Below are positions 18,727 through 25,833 of a stretch of DNA of 58,860 nt, piece by piece. The DNA is taken from assembly GCF_004348685.1 (NCBI RefSeq), contig NZ_SMKO01000036.1, forward strand, positions 1-58,860, given 5' to 3'. Source of the DNA: Nonomuraea deserti (GTDB taxonomy: Bacteria; Actinomycetota; Actinomycetes; Streptosporangiales; Streptosporangiaceae). Numbering within the stretch: position 1 is the first letter of the stretch; every line of letters begins with the position of its first letter. Under the pieces are notes generated by a model. The model was not told the origin of the DNA and ran no database searches. It saw only the letters and a list, made by a program, of their open reading frames with translations. The position numbers were made by a program, and so were the translations under genes.

Positions 18727-19374
18727 GTGGTCACGGGTGTGCTGATCGACTGGGGTGGGGTGCTCACGACGAGCCTGTCCGACTCCATCGGCAGGTGGAT
18801 CCGCGAGGACCGGATAGACGCCGACCATTACTACGTCGTGATGCGCGAGATGGTCGATCACGCCTACGGCGAAGGCGCGGGGGAGAGCACGGTCCACGCG
18901 CTCGAACGCGGCGAGCTCGACGGCCCCGCCTTCGAGCGCGATCTCGCGGCCCGGCTGCTCACGCTCGACGGGGTGCCGCCGGTGGCGGAGGGGCTGCTGG
19001 ATCGCATGTTCGCGGGGTTCGAGCGGGTCGAAGCGATGTACGACGTGCTCCGCGATGTGCGGAAAAATGGTGTTAAAACGTGTTTGCTCTCCAACTCCTG
19101 GGCGAACACGTATGCCCGCGACGACTGGGACGACCTCTTCGACGCGGTCGTGATCTCCGGCGAGGTCGGCATGCGCAAGCCCGAGCCGCGCATCTTCCAC
19201 CACGCCCTCGGCCAGATCGGGCTCCCCGGCGAGGAGTGCGTGTTCATCGACGACATCGAGGCCAACATCCTGGCCGCCCGCGCTCTCGGCATCGCCGGCA
19301 TCCATCACCGCGACGCGGAGTCGACCATCACGGAGCTCGAGTCCCTCCTCCGTCTCACGCTGCGCCGGGTCTGA
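18727..19374 (+). CDS. HAD-family hydrolase (subfamily IA)
   Basis: A 215-residue HAD-like phosphatase. Motif I is LIDWGGVLTT (nucleophile Asp8), motif II CLLSNSW, motif III with Lys in GMRKPEPRIF, and motif IV FIDDIEANILAA. A helical cap lies between motifs I and II. The substrate is unknown; relatives act on small phosphorylated metabolites or haloacids. I prefer the GTG at 18727, 5 bases after GGAGG; the GTG at 18721 overlaps that site. A short run of A/T-ending codons (RKNGVKTCLL, near 19060-19090) stands out from the rest of the gene. Confidence 0.82.
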   Translation: MVTGVLIDWGGVLTTSLSDSIGRWIREDRIDADHYYVVMREMVDHAYGEGAGESTVHALERGELDGPAFERDLAARLLTLDGVPPVAEGLLDRMFAGFERVEAMYDVLRDVRKNGVKTCLLSNSWANTYARDDWDDLFDAVVISGEVGMRKPEPRIFHHALGQIGLPGEECVFIDDIEANILAARALGIAGIHHRDAESTITELESLLRLTLRRV

Positions 19375-19565
19375 CGTCAAACAGGCTGCGACCAGGCGGC
19401 ATCGGCGCTGATGAGAAATCCGCCGAACGCGCCGCCGCCACGCCCCGGGGCGGGCACCGTGGCAGGGCGGCGGGCTGATGAGCAGGGCGATCGTCAGTAA
19501 GGTGTCGGTCTGGTGGCTCGGGTTTCCCGATGGCCGAGCCCTGGCGAAGCGTGGAAAGGTACGTC

Positions 19566-20063
19566 ATGCGCGTCTATCTGCCGTGCACTCTCCCTGCCCT
19601 GGCCGCGGCGGTCGAGGCGGGAGAGGTGGGCCCGGCCCCGTTGACCGGCTACGCGGTGACCCCCGCGCTGACCGAGTGGTACGCCTCGGGCGACACCGAG
19701 GAGCTCGAATATGTCGCGCTCACCGAGGCGGCCCGCGCCTCGCTGCGCATGCTGGCCGCCGCCGGCGGCAAGGCCGCGCCCAGGCGCGTCGTGGTGGCGG
19801 CCGAGGTGCCGGACCGCGAGGTGTCCGCCGGCGTCGATCTCGAGGAGCGGGGCAGGGTGCGCCTCGCCGGGCCGGTCCCGCTGGCCAAGGTGGCCGCCGT
19901 GCACGTCGACGACCACGACGCGGTGGCCGACATCGAGGCCGCGATCGCCGCGCTGCCGGCCTCCGACGCGGGCGACGACGACGCGAGGTTCACCGTGGAC
20001 GGCGCCGAGGCCCACGAGCTCATGTGGTACGCGACCCAGGAGATCCCCGAACTTCTCGCTTAG
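19566..20063 (+). CDS. DUF6912-like conserved actinobacterial protein
   Basis: A 165-residue soluble protein beginning MRVYLPCTLPALAAAVEAG, the start typical of the actinobacterial family annotated DUF6912. It contains LEYVALTEAARASLRML, RVVVAAEVPD and HELMWYATQE at the C-terminus. The function is unknown. The ATG at 19566 gives the conserved start and has GAAAGG nearby; the frame is open 36 bases upstream to a second ATG without a convincing ribosome site. The preceding 191 bp (19375-19565) shows nothing I can identify. Confidence 0.7.
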   Translation: MRVYLPCTLPALAAAVEAGEVGPAPLTGYAVTPALTEWYASGDTEELEYVALTEAARASLRMLAAAGGKAAPRRVVVAAEVPDREVSAGVDLEERGRVRLAGPVPLAKVAAVHVDDHDAVADIEAAIAALPASDAGDDDARFTVDGAEAHELMWYATQEIPELLA

Positions 20064-20093
20064 TAACGGTGACGTTACGTCCGTCACACTTCC

Positions 20094-20124
20094 TTGACCG
20101 CCCCGTGACTTTACTCGCTAGTGT
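20094..20124 (+). promoter_or_regulatory. Housekeeping-type promoter of the DUF2690 gene
   Basis: TTGACC at 20094-20099 and TAGTGT at 20119-20124 resemble -35 and -10 boxes for the main sigma factor. The spacing is 19 bp, a little long. The DUF2690 gene starts 43 bp downstream. Confidence 0.45.
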
Positions 20125-20166
20125 CCCGACCCAGCACTGTTCTTTACCCAAAGGAGTCGGTTCTCA

Positions 20167-20619
20167 GTGAAGCTTCGAGTTGTGGCTGTCGTTACGGGGG
20201 CAGTGGCGGCGGCGGCCCTCTTCGCAGGCTCTCCCGCGAACGCCCAGGCTGCCAAGCCGTACGACCACAAGGACCCCTACAAGTCGGGCTGCGGTAACTC
20301 GGCCCGCGCGGTGAAGACCGCGAAGATCAAGAGCCGTGCCAACGGCACCATCGGGACCATCAAGCTGATGTGGTCCGGCAAGTGCAAGACCAACTGGACC
20401 GAGATCAAGGTCGGCTCCACCATGAGCGGCTCCATCAAGGTCTACGCGCAGGACGGGCGTTACGACACCTTCTCCTACAAGGCCGGCAACGGGGGCCGCC
20501 ACTGGGGCGACATGGTCTGGGCCAACAACATGTGCGCCTGGGGCAGCGCCACCGCGCAGTGGGGCGGCGGCCGGGGCGGCCAGAACGGCTCCGGCACCAC
20601 CGCCAAGGCCTGCGGCTGA
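20167..20619 (+). CDS. Secreted DUF2690 protein
   Basis: A 150-residue exported protein. The signal peptide (1-28) ends in ANAQA. The mature part matches the DUF2690 pattern: DPYKSGCGNSARAVKTA, then a beta-rich stretch IGTIKLMWSGKCKTNWTEIKV in which two cysteines (in SGCG and GKCK) probably form a disulfide. A second cysteine pair is near the C-terminus. The family is common in streptomycetes and relatives, often with peptidoglycan-associated partners, but has no settled function. The GTG start has AAAGGAG 11 bases upstream; a strong hairpin follows the stop. Confidence 0.82.
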   Translation: MKLRVVAVVTGAVAAAALFAGSPANAQAAKPYDHKDPYKSGCGNSARAVKTAKIKSRANGTIGTIKLMWSGKCKTNWTEIKVGSTMSGSIKVYAQDGRYDTFSYKAGNGGRHWGDMVWANNMCAWGSATAQWGGGRGGQNGSGTTAKACG

Positions 20620-20628
20620 GGCACGCCG

Positions 20629-20662
20629 GCGAAGGCCGTGGCCGTCCGGCCGCGGCCTTCGC
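20629..20662 (+). terminator. Strong hairpin after the DUF2690 gene
   Basis: A 15-bp stem (20629-20643 with 20648-20662, one G-T pair) with a 4-base loop begins 9 bases after the stop codon. There is no T-run, as is common for terminators in high-GC actinobacteria. Confidence 0.7.
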
Positions 20663-20706
20663 GCGTTCCGTGGAATGTCACGTCGGCCCACTATGCTGGT
20701 CATGAC

Positions 20707-21333
20707 ATGACAAAGCACATTGTTTGGGATTGGAACGGCACCCTCTTCCACGATCTCGACGCCGTGGTCGAAGCCACCAACGAAGTCTTCAAGCCGTACG
20801 ACCTGCCCGCGATGACCGCCGACGGATTCCGCGCGGTCTACACCCGCCCCGTCTGGCTCGCCTACGAGCGCCTGCTCGGCCGCCCGCTGACCGAGGGCGA
20901 GTGGCAGTTGCTCGACGAAGGATTCCACCAGCACTACTACCGGCTGTGCGACAGCTGCCGGCTCGCCGCCGGTGCCGAGCTCGTGCTCTCCAGCTGGACG
21001 GGCACGCAGTCGCTCTGCTCGATGGCGCCCCACACCCATCTGGTGCCCAAGGTCGACTCGTTCGGCATCACCCGGCACTTCACCAGGATCGACGGGCTGC
21101 ACGGGCTGACCGGCGGCGAGAAGGCGGCCCACATGACCGCGCACATCGCGGCACTCGGCGTCGATCCGAGCGACATCCTGGTGATCGGCGACAGCGTGGA
21201 CGACGGGCTCGCCGCCAAGCACGTGGGAGCCAGGGCGGTGCTCTACACCGGCGGCATGACGACCAGGGCCGAGCTCGAAAGCACCGGTCTGCCGGTGGTC
21301 GACACCCTCGCCGACGCCCTCGACCACGCGTAG
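20707..21333 (+). CDS. HAD-family phosphatase, phosphoglycolate-phosphatase-like
   Basis: A 208-residue HAD hydrolase. Motif I is HIVWDWNGTLFHD (nucleophile Asp8), motif II includes LSSWTGTQ, then Lys in TGGEKAAHM, and motif IV is VIGDSVDDGLAA. It resembles Gph-like phosphatases with a helical cap. The substrate is unknown. A TATGCT box ends about 9 bases before the ATG and no ribosome site is visible, so the transcript may be leaderless. Starts further upstream would run into the terminator hairpin of the previous gene. Confidence 0.82.
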   Translation: MTKHIVWDWNGTLFHDLDAVVEATNEVFKPYDLPAMTADGFRAVYTRPVWLAYERLLGRPLTEGEWQLLDEGFHQHYYRLCDSCRLAAGAELVLSSWTGTQSLCSMAPHTHLVPKVDSFGITRHFTRIDGLHGLTGGEKAAHMTAHIAALGVDPSDILVIGDSVDDGLAAKHVGARAVLYTGGMTTRAELESTGLPVVDTLADALDHA

Positions 21334-21440
21334 ACGGCGCTCGGGCCATGCGAGTTTCGCCCAGGCGCGGGCTTTGAGCCCGGTGGCGGCCGTACCCTGG
21401 CAGGGATCATCCCCCTCAGGAGGCCGCCATCAACCGCCTT

Positions 21441-22148
21441 GTGCTCTGGAACGTCGACCTGACCCTGGTCGACGTCGCCATCGTGACCAGGGACGCCTAC
21501 GCCGAGGCGTTCCGCCTCGTGACCGGGCGACCGCTGGTCAAGCTCGTTCCCCCGCTGGGCCGCCCCGACTCCGAGATCGTCTTCGAGACGCTGGCCGTCA
21601 ACGGCGTCCAGGCCGAGGACGCCCACCTGCCCAAGTTCCTCGCGGCACTGGCCATGGCCTTCGCCGACCGGCGCGGGCGGCTGGTTGCGGAAGGCCGGAT
21701 GATGCCCGGGGCGAAAGACGCGCTCAAGTCGGTGTCCAAGCTCGACGGCGTGGTGCAGACGGTCCTGACCGGCACGATCAAGAGCAACGCCGTGCACAAG
21801 CTCAAGGCGTTCAAGCTGGACAAGTACATCGACTTCGAGCTCGGCGGCTACGGCGAGGAGGTCTATCCCAAGGCGACGCTGCTGCAGGTCGCGCAGTCGC
21901 GGGCCAAGCAGCGCCTCGGGGCGCCGTTCACCGCGGCCAACACCGTGGTGATCGGCGACTCCACGCGTGACGTGCAGGCCGCCAAGATCGGCGGTGCGGC
22001 CATGATCGGGGTCGCCTCCGGGCGGTCGATGGCGGCCGAGCTCCGCGAGGCGGGCGCCGACATGGTGCTGCCCGACCTGTCCAACGCCTCGGAGGTGGTG
22101 GCCGCGGTCGCCGGCCTCACGTCCCCCCTCGACCGCAAAGCCGGCTGA
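21441..22148 (+). CDS. HAD-like protein with altered nucleophile motif
   Basis: A 235-residue HAD-fold protein (from GTG 21441) with a helical cap, TVLTGTIKSN (motif II region), Lys in EEVYPKATLL and the acidic motif VVIGDSTRDVQAA. Motif I reads LWNVDLTLVD, so the position of the catalytic Asp of DxDxT is an Asn. As written it may be a non-catalytic binding protein or use unusual chemistry. The best ribosome site, AGGAGG at 21418-21423, sits 17 bases from the GTG but 5 bases from an in-frame ATC at 21429 (giving INRLVLW), so the true start is uncertain. Confidence 0.75.
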   Translation: MLWNVDLTLVDVAIVTRDAYAEAFRLVTGRPLVKLVPPLGRPDSEIVFETLAVNGVQAEDAHLPKFLAALAMAFADRRGRLVAEGRMMPGAKDALKSVSKLDGVVQTVLTGTIKSNAVHKLKAFKLDKYIDFELGGYGEEVYPKATLLQVAQSRAKQRLGAPFTAANTVVIGDSTRDVQAAKIGGAAMIGVASGRSMAAELREAGADMVLPDLSNASEVVAAVAGLTSPLDRKAG

Positions 22149-22222
22149 CCTCCCTCTCGACCGCGATGCCGGCTGGCGTCGTTCTCGGCCGCGATGCCGG
22201 CTGGCCTCCACCGCGGGCGGGG

Positions 22223-23842
22223 TCAGGGCAGGGCGTCGAGGAAGCGGGCCGCGATCGGCGCCGCCACCGCGGAGCCCGCGCCGCCGCCCTCGACGACCAC
22301 CGCGAACGCCAGGTCGCCCTTGTAGCCGATGAACCAGGAGTGCGCGGGCGGTTCCTTGCCGGAGCCGTACTCCGCGGTGCCGGTCTTGCCCGCCGTGCCG
22401 GCCGGGAACCGTACCGCGTGCGCGGTGCCGTCGGTGACGACGGCGGGCATGAGCTTGCGCAGCGCCGCCACCACCCCTCTCTCCAGCGGGCGCGGCTGGG
22501 ACGGCCGCGCGTCGGGGATGTGCTCCTCCTTGACGAGCCTGGGCGGGATGTACGCGCCGGAGGCGATGGCCGCGGCGACGGACGCCATGTTCAGCGGGCT
22601 CGCCAGCACCCTGCCCTGCCCGATGGCGGCGGAGGCGAGGTCGGTGTCGTCCTTCGGGTCGGGGAACTCCGCCCGTACGGCGGGCACGCCGGGGGTGATC
22701 GGGACGCCGAAGCCGAAGCTCTCGGCGACCTCACCCAGCCGGCCGCCGTTCAGCTCGGCCACGGCGAGCTCGCCGAACGTGGTGTTGCACGAATGCGCGA
22801 ACGCGTCACGGAACGACAGGGTGCCGAAGTCCTCGTAGCCCGCGTTGTGGAAGGGGAAGCCGCCGATGTTCCGCTCGGCGGGGCAGGCGACCTTCTGGGC
22901 CGGCTCGGTCCCGTCGGCGACCAGGGCGGAGGCCGTCACGACCTTGAAGGTCGAGCCAGGCGGATATTTGCCGAGCAGGGCCCGGTTGAACCCGCCGGGC
23001 GCGTTGATCGCCGCCAGGATCTCCCCGGTCGAGGCCCGCAGCGCCACCAGCGAGCGGGGCTTGGACACGCCTTCGAGCGCCCGGGCCCCCGCCCGGTGCA
23101 CCTTCAGGTCGATCGTGGTCTGCAGCGGCCGCTTCGCTCCGGGTTTCACGACCGTCTGGAGGACCTTGTTCCCTTCGTACAGGTCGATCCTGGAGTGTCG
23201 TGGCGTCGTAAAACGGTCGGGAAAGGTGTGCTTGATCCCTTCGACGAGTTGTTGCACGGAGCCGGGGGCGTCAGGGGTGCTGATGGTGGTGCCGTCGGCG
23301 GCCACGACCCGGGGCGGGTCACCCTGCTCCGTGATGACCCGCAGCGAGCGGCCCTCCTTCAGCAGGGGGTGCAGGGCGGCGGGGGTCCAGGCCACTTTCC
23401 AGGTGCGGCCGCTTTCGACGAGCTTGAGCCCTCCGCTGTAGCGCCAGTCGTGTTCCCCGGTCAGCTCGGCGACGAAGCCGACGACGCCGTCGCCGTCGCC
23501 GTCGGCGGCCGAGCGGGCGAAGACGCCGGACGGCTCGGGACGGTGGAAGCCGGCCCGGGTCGCCTTGAGGTCGGCGAGGAACCGCCGGTGCCGGCGCTCG
23601 AAGTCGGCGGGCGGGTCGACGACCAGCTCCCGCATCGCCGCGTAGTCCTGGCCGGACCAGGCCGCGAGGTATGCGTCGGCCGTCTGCTCCGGCGAGCCCT
23701 CCGTACGCAGTGCCCAGATGACGCCGCCCGCCGCCACGACCGGGACGAGCAGGCCCGCCGCGATCCACGGCCATCGCCTCCGCCGCCGCGGCGGCTGTTC
23801 AGGCCGGAGGTTGGCATAGTTTGTCCCCGTTTGTGGTGCCAT
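22223..23842 (-). CDS. Class B penicillin-binding protein, MecA-like N-terminal domain
   Basis: A 539-residue transpeptidase anchored by one N-terminal helix (about 24-45) after an Arg-rich cytoplasmic tail. Residues about 50-165 form an NTF2-like MecA_N-type domain, followed by a linker/dimerisation region and the transpeptidase. The active-site motifs are complete: Ser297-x-x-Lys300 in PGSTFK, SCN at 351-353, and KTG at 486-488. It cross-links peptidoglycan outside the membrane. The MecA-like architecture is known from low-affinity enzymes in resistant staphylococci but is also common, without proven resistance, in actinobacteria. It is divergent from a LysR regulator. No clear ribosome site precedes the ATG. 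Confidence 0.9.
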   Translation of the reverse strand: MAPQTGTNYANLRPEQPPRRRRRWPWIAAGLLVPVVAAGGVIWALRTEGSPEQTADAYLAAWSGQDYAAMRELVVDPPADFERRHRRFLADLKATRAGFHRPEPSGVFARSAADGDGDGVVGFVAELTGEHDWRYSGGLKLVESGRTWKVAWTPAALHPLLKEGRSLRVITEQGDPPRVVAADGTTISTPDAPGSVQQLVEGIKHTFPDRFTTPRHSRIDLYEGNKVLQTVVKPGAKRPLQTTIDLKVHRAGARALEGVSKPRSLVALRASTGEILAAINAPGGFNRALLGKYPPGSTFKVVTASALVADGTEPAQKVACPAERNIGGFPFHNAGYEDFGTLSFRDAFAHSCNTTFGELAVAELNGGRLGEVAESFGFGVPITPGVPAVRAEFPDPKDDTDLASAAIGQGRVLASPLNMASVAAAIASGAYIPPRLVKEEHIPDARPSQPRPLERGVVAALRKLMPAVVTDGTAHAVRFPAGTAGKTGTAEYGSGKEPPAHSWFIGYKGDLAFAVVVEGGGAGSAVAAPIAARFLDALP

Positions 23843-23884
23843 GACGGAGAGGACACCAGAGTGGGAGCGCAGGTGTCCAATACT

Positions 23885-23918
23885 GATATGACTGCCTTGA
23901 AGATATAAATCTGGATAT
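23885..23918. promoter_or_regulatory. AT-rich control element with three GATAT repeats
   Basis: Within the 87-bp gap between the divergent penicillin-binding protein and LysR genes lies an AT-rich stretch unlike the surrounding DNA. GATAT occurs at 23885, 23902 and 23914 in the same direction. LysR proteins usually bind AT-rich sites in such gaps, so this is the likely operator/promoter region for the regulator and one or both neighbours. Confidence 0.45.
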
Positions 23919-23929
23919 GGTTGCTGCTC

Positions 23930-24859
23930 ATGGACCTCGTCCGGCACCTCCGCTACTTCACCGTGGTCGCGGAGGAACTCCACTTCGGCAACGCCGCGAT
24001 CCGGCTCGGCATGGCGCAGCCGCCGCTCAGCCAGCGCATCAAGCGCCTGGAGGAGGAGCTCGGCGTGCGGCTGTTCGACCGCTCGGCCCGCCAGGTCAGG
24101 CTCACCGAGGCGGGCAGGCTGCTGCTGGGCGAGGCCCGCGAGATCGTGGCCAGGGTGGACCGGCTGCACGAGCTGGCCAGGCAGGGCCAGGGCACGGTGC
24201 TCAAGGTCGGCGTCCCGCCCGACCTGGCCGCCGCCGCGATCGCCGCGCTCGTCGCCGGTTTCCGCGAGATCAAGCCGGAAGTACGCCTCGCGCCCGCCGA
24301 GATCTGGACCGCCGACCAGGTGACGGCGCTGGCGGAGGGCACGATCGACGTCGGCCTGGTGCGCCATCCGGTCTCCGCGCCCGGCCTGGAGTACGGCCGG
24401 ATCCTCGTGCAGGCGCAGGGCGTGCTGCTGGCCGAGGGTGACCCGCTGGCCGCCGTCGGCGAGGTGCACCTGGCCGACCTGGCGGGACGCGAGTTGCTGA
24501 TGCCGCCCAAGGAGGGCGAGCCGGGGCTGCACGCCGAGGTGCTGTCGGAATGCCGGCGCCACGGCTTCGTCCCCGCGCAGGTGCACCAGGGTGCCGGGCT
24601 CGGGCTGGTTCTGGCCGGCGCGGCGGTGGCGTTCGGGCCGAAGGCGGAGCTCTCGGGGCTGGCCTGGCGGCCGCTGCTAGGCTCGCCGATCATGTCCCGG
24701 GTCTCCACGGCCTGGCGCATGGCCACGGCGTCCGGCAACGACCTGATCGGCGACTTCTCCGCCGTGGCCGTACGGACATTGAAGGAGAGAGCGGGGATGA
24801 CGGACGAGGGCGCCGTACCCGCACGGCGGATCAGCCGCAGGCCGGGGATGCTGGCATGA
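23930..24859 (+). CDS. LysR-family transcriptional regulator
   Basis: A 309-residue LysR regulator. The N-terminal helix-turn-helix (1-65) has VRHLRYFTVVAEELHFGNAAIRLGMAQPPLSQRIKRLEEE; the remainder is the two-lobed effector domain, with VGVPPDLAAAAIAAL starting the first lobe. It lies between a divergent penicillin-binding protein gene and a beta-lactamase-like gene 58 bp downstream, the arrangement of AmpR-type regulators. That it senses cell-wall fragments or beta-lactams is inference from context. I chose ATG 23930; an in-frame TTG three codons earlier is possible, and no strong ribosome site is seen. Confidence 0.88.
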   Translation: MDLVRHLRYFTVVAEELHFGNAAIRLGMAQPPLSQRIKRLEEELGVRLFDRSARQVRLTEAGRLLLGEAREIVARVDRLHELARQGQGTVLKVGVPPDLAAAAIAALVAGFREIKPEVRLAPAEIWTADQVTALAEGTIDVGLVRHPVSAPGLEYGRILVQAQGVLLAEGDPLAAVGEVHLADLAGRELLMPPKEGEPGLHAEVLSECRRHGFVPAQVHQGAGLGLVLAGAAVAFGPKAELSGLAWRPLLGSPIMSRVSTAWRMATASGNDLIGDFSAVAVRTLKERAGMTDEGAVPARRISRRPGMLA

Positions 24860-24917
24860 GCGGGCGCACGGACCCCCACGGACGCGACGCGCGCATGCGG
24901 CAGGCGAAGGAGGGCGC

Positions 24918-25775
24918 ATGAGCACGCCCGACTTCGACGCCCTGTTCAGGACGGCCGGGGTGAACGGCTGGTTGCACGCCGTCGACGTCGACTCGGGGCG
25001 GGAGATCGGTCACGGGTCCGACGTGCCGCTGCCCACGGCGTCGATGTTCAAGGTGCCGCTGCTGGTGGAGTTCTGCCGGCAGGCCGACGCGGGGCTGCTC
25101 GACCCCGCCGGCCGGACGACCGTGCCGGCGGCCGGCCGGTCGTCGGGGCCGACGGGCATCTCGGCGATGCTGGACGAGGTGACGCTCTCGCTGCGCGACC
25201 TGGCGTACCTGATGATCGCGGTGAGCGACAACGGCTCCGCCGACGTGCTGCTGGCCAGGGTCGGGCGCGAGGCGGTCAACACGATGCTGGCGGCGCTGGG
25301 GCTGCACGGCACGCGCGTCCTGCAGAGTTGCCAGGAGTTCAACGACAGCATGCGCGAGGACACCGGCCACTCGTGGCCGTACCTCGATCCCGACGACATC
25401 GCCCGCCTGAGCGCGCTCGACCCCGAGCGCACCAACAAGAGCACCCCGCGCGAGATGGCGGAGCTGTTCGGGCTGATCTGGCGGGACGAGGCGGCCTCGG
25501 CCGAGTCGTGCGCCTGGATGCGCGCGGCGCTCAACAAGCAGGTCTGGCCGCACCGGCTGGCCTCCGGCTTCCCGTACGACGACGTGGCCGTGAGCGGCAA
25601 GACCGGCACGGCCCCGACGTTGCGCACCGAGTCGGGTGTCGTCGAATATCCCGACGGCAGGCGCTACGCGGTGGCCGTGTTCACCCGCTCCTTCAGCACC
25701 GCGCTCAACCAGCCGCGCGCCGACGCGGTGATCGGCACGGCCGCGCGTATGGCGGTGGACCACCTACGGAGGTAG
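24918..25775 (+). CDS. Class A beta-lactamase-like serine hydrolase without signal peptide
   Basis: A 285-residue protein of the beta-lactamase/transpeptidase fold. The motifs are Ser42-x-x-Lys45 (ASMFK), Ser103-Asp-Asn105 (SDN), and Lys228-Thr-Gly230 (SGKTG). The omega-loop region (about 150-180, PERTNKSTPREM) has the TTP-like element of class A enzymes, but I cannot place the catalytic Glu166. There is no export signal before the domain, so it appears cytoplasmic unless exported in another way. It may be a weak beta-lactamase, a D-amino-acid peptidase or an esterase. The ATG has AAGGAGGG upstream. Confidence 0.82.
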   Translation: MSTPDFDALFRTAGVNGWLHAVDVDSGREIGHGSDVPLPTASMFKVPLLVEFCRQADAGLLDPAGRTTVPAAGRSSGPTGISAMLDEVTLSLRDLAYLMIAVSDNGSADVLLARVGREAVNTMLAALGLHGTRVLQSCQEFNDSMREDTGHSWPYLDPDDIARLSALDPERTNKSTPREMAELFGLIWRDEAASAESCAWMRAALNKQVWPHRLASGFPYDDVAVSGKTGTAPTLRTESGVVEYPDGRRYAVAVFTRSFSTALNQPRADAVIGTAARMAVDHLRR

Positions 25776-25833
25776 CAACTTGTGGGGAAGTCCGGGTATG
25801 ACTTTCCGTTGATCAAGCGACAGGATGGGACAC

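Noticed and set aside
20061..20092. GTGAC...GTCAC as a CRP-type site before the DUF2690 gene.
   Set aside because: The spacing between arms is 9-11 bases, not the 6 expected for CRP-type sites, and the arms are only 5 bp.
23461..23931. Minus-strand frame over the penicillin-binding protein start.
   Set aside because: It covers the control region and then reads the gene in a wrong frame with Ser/Arg/Pro-rich composition.
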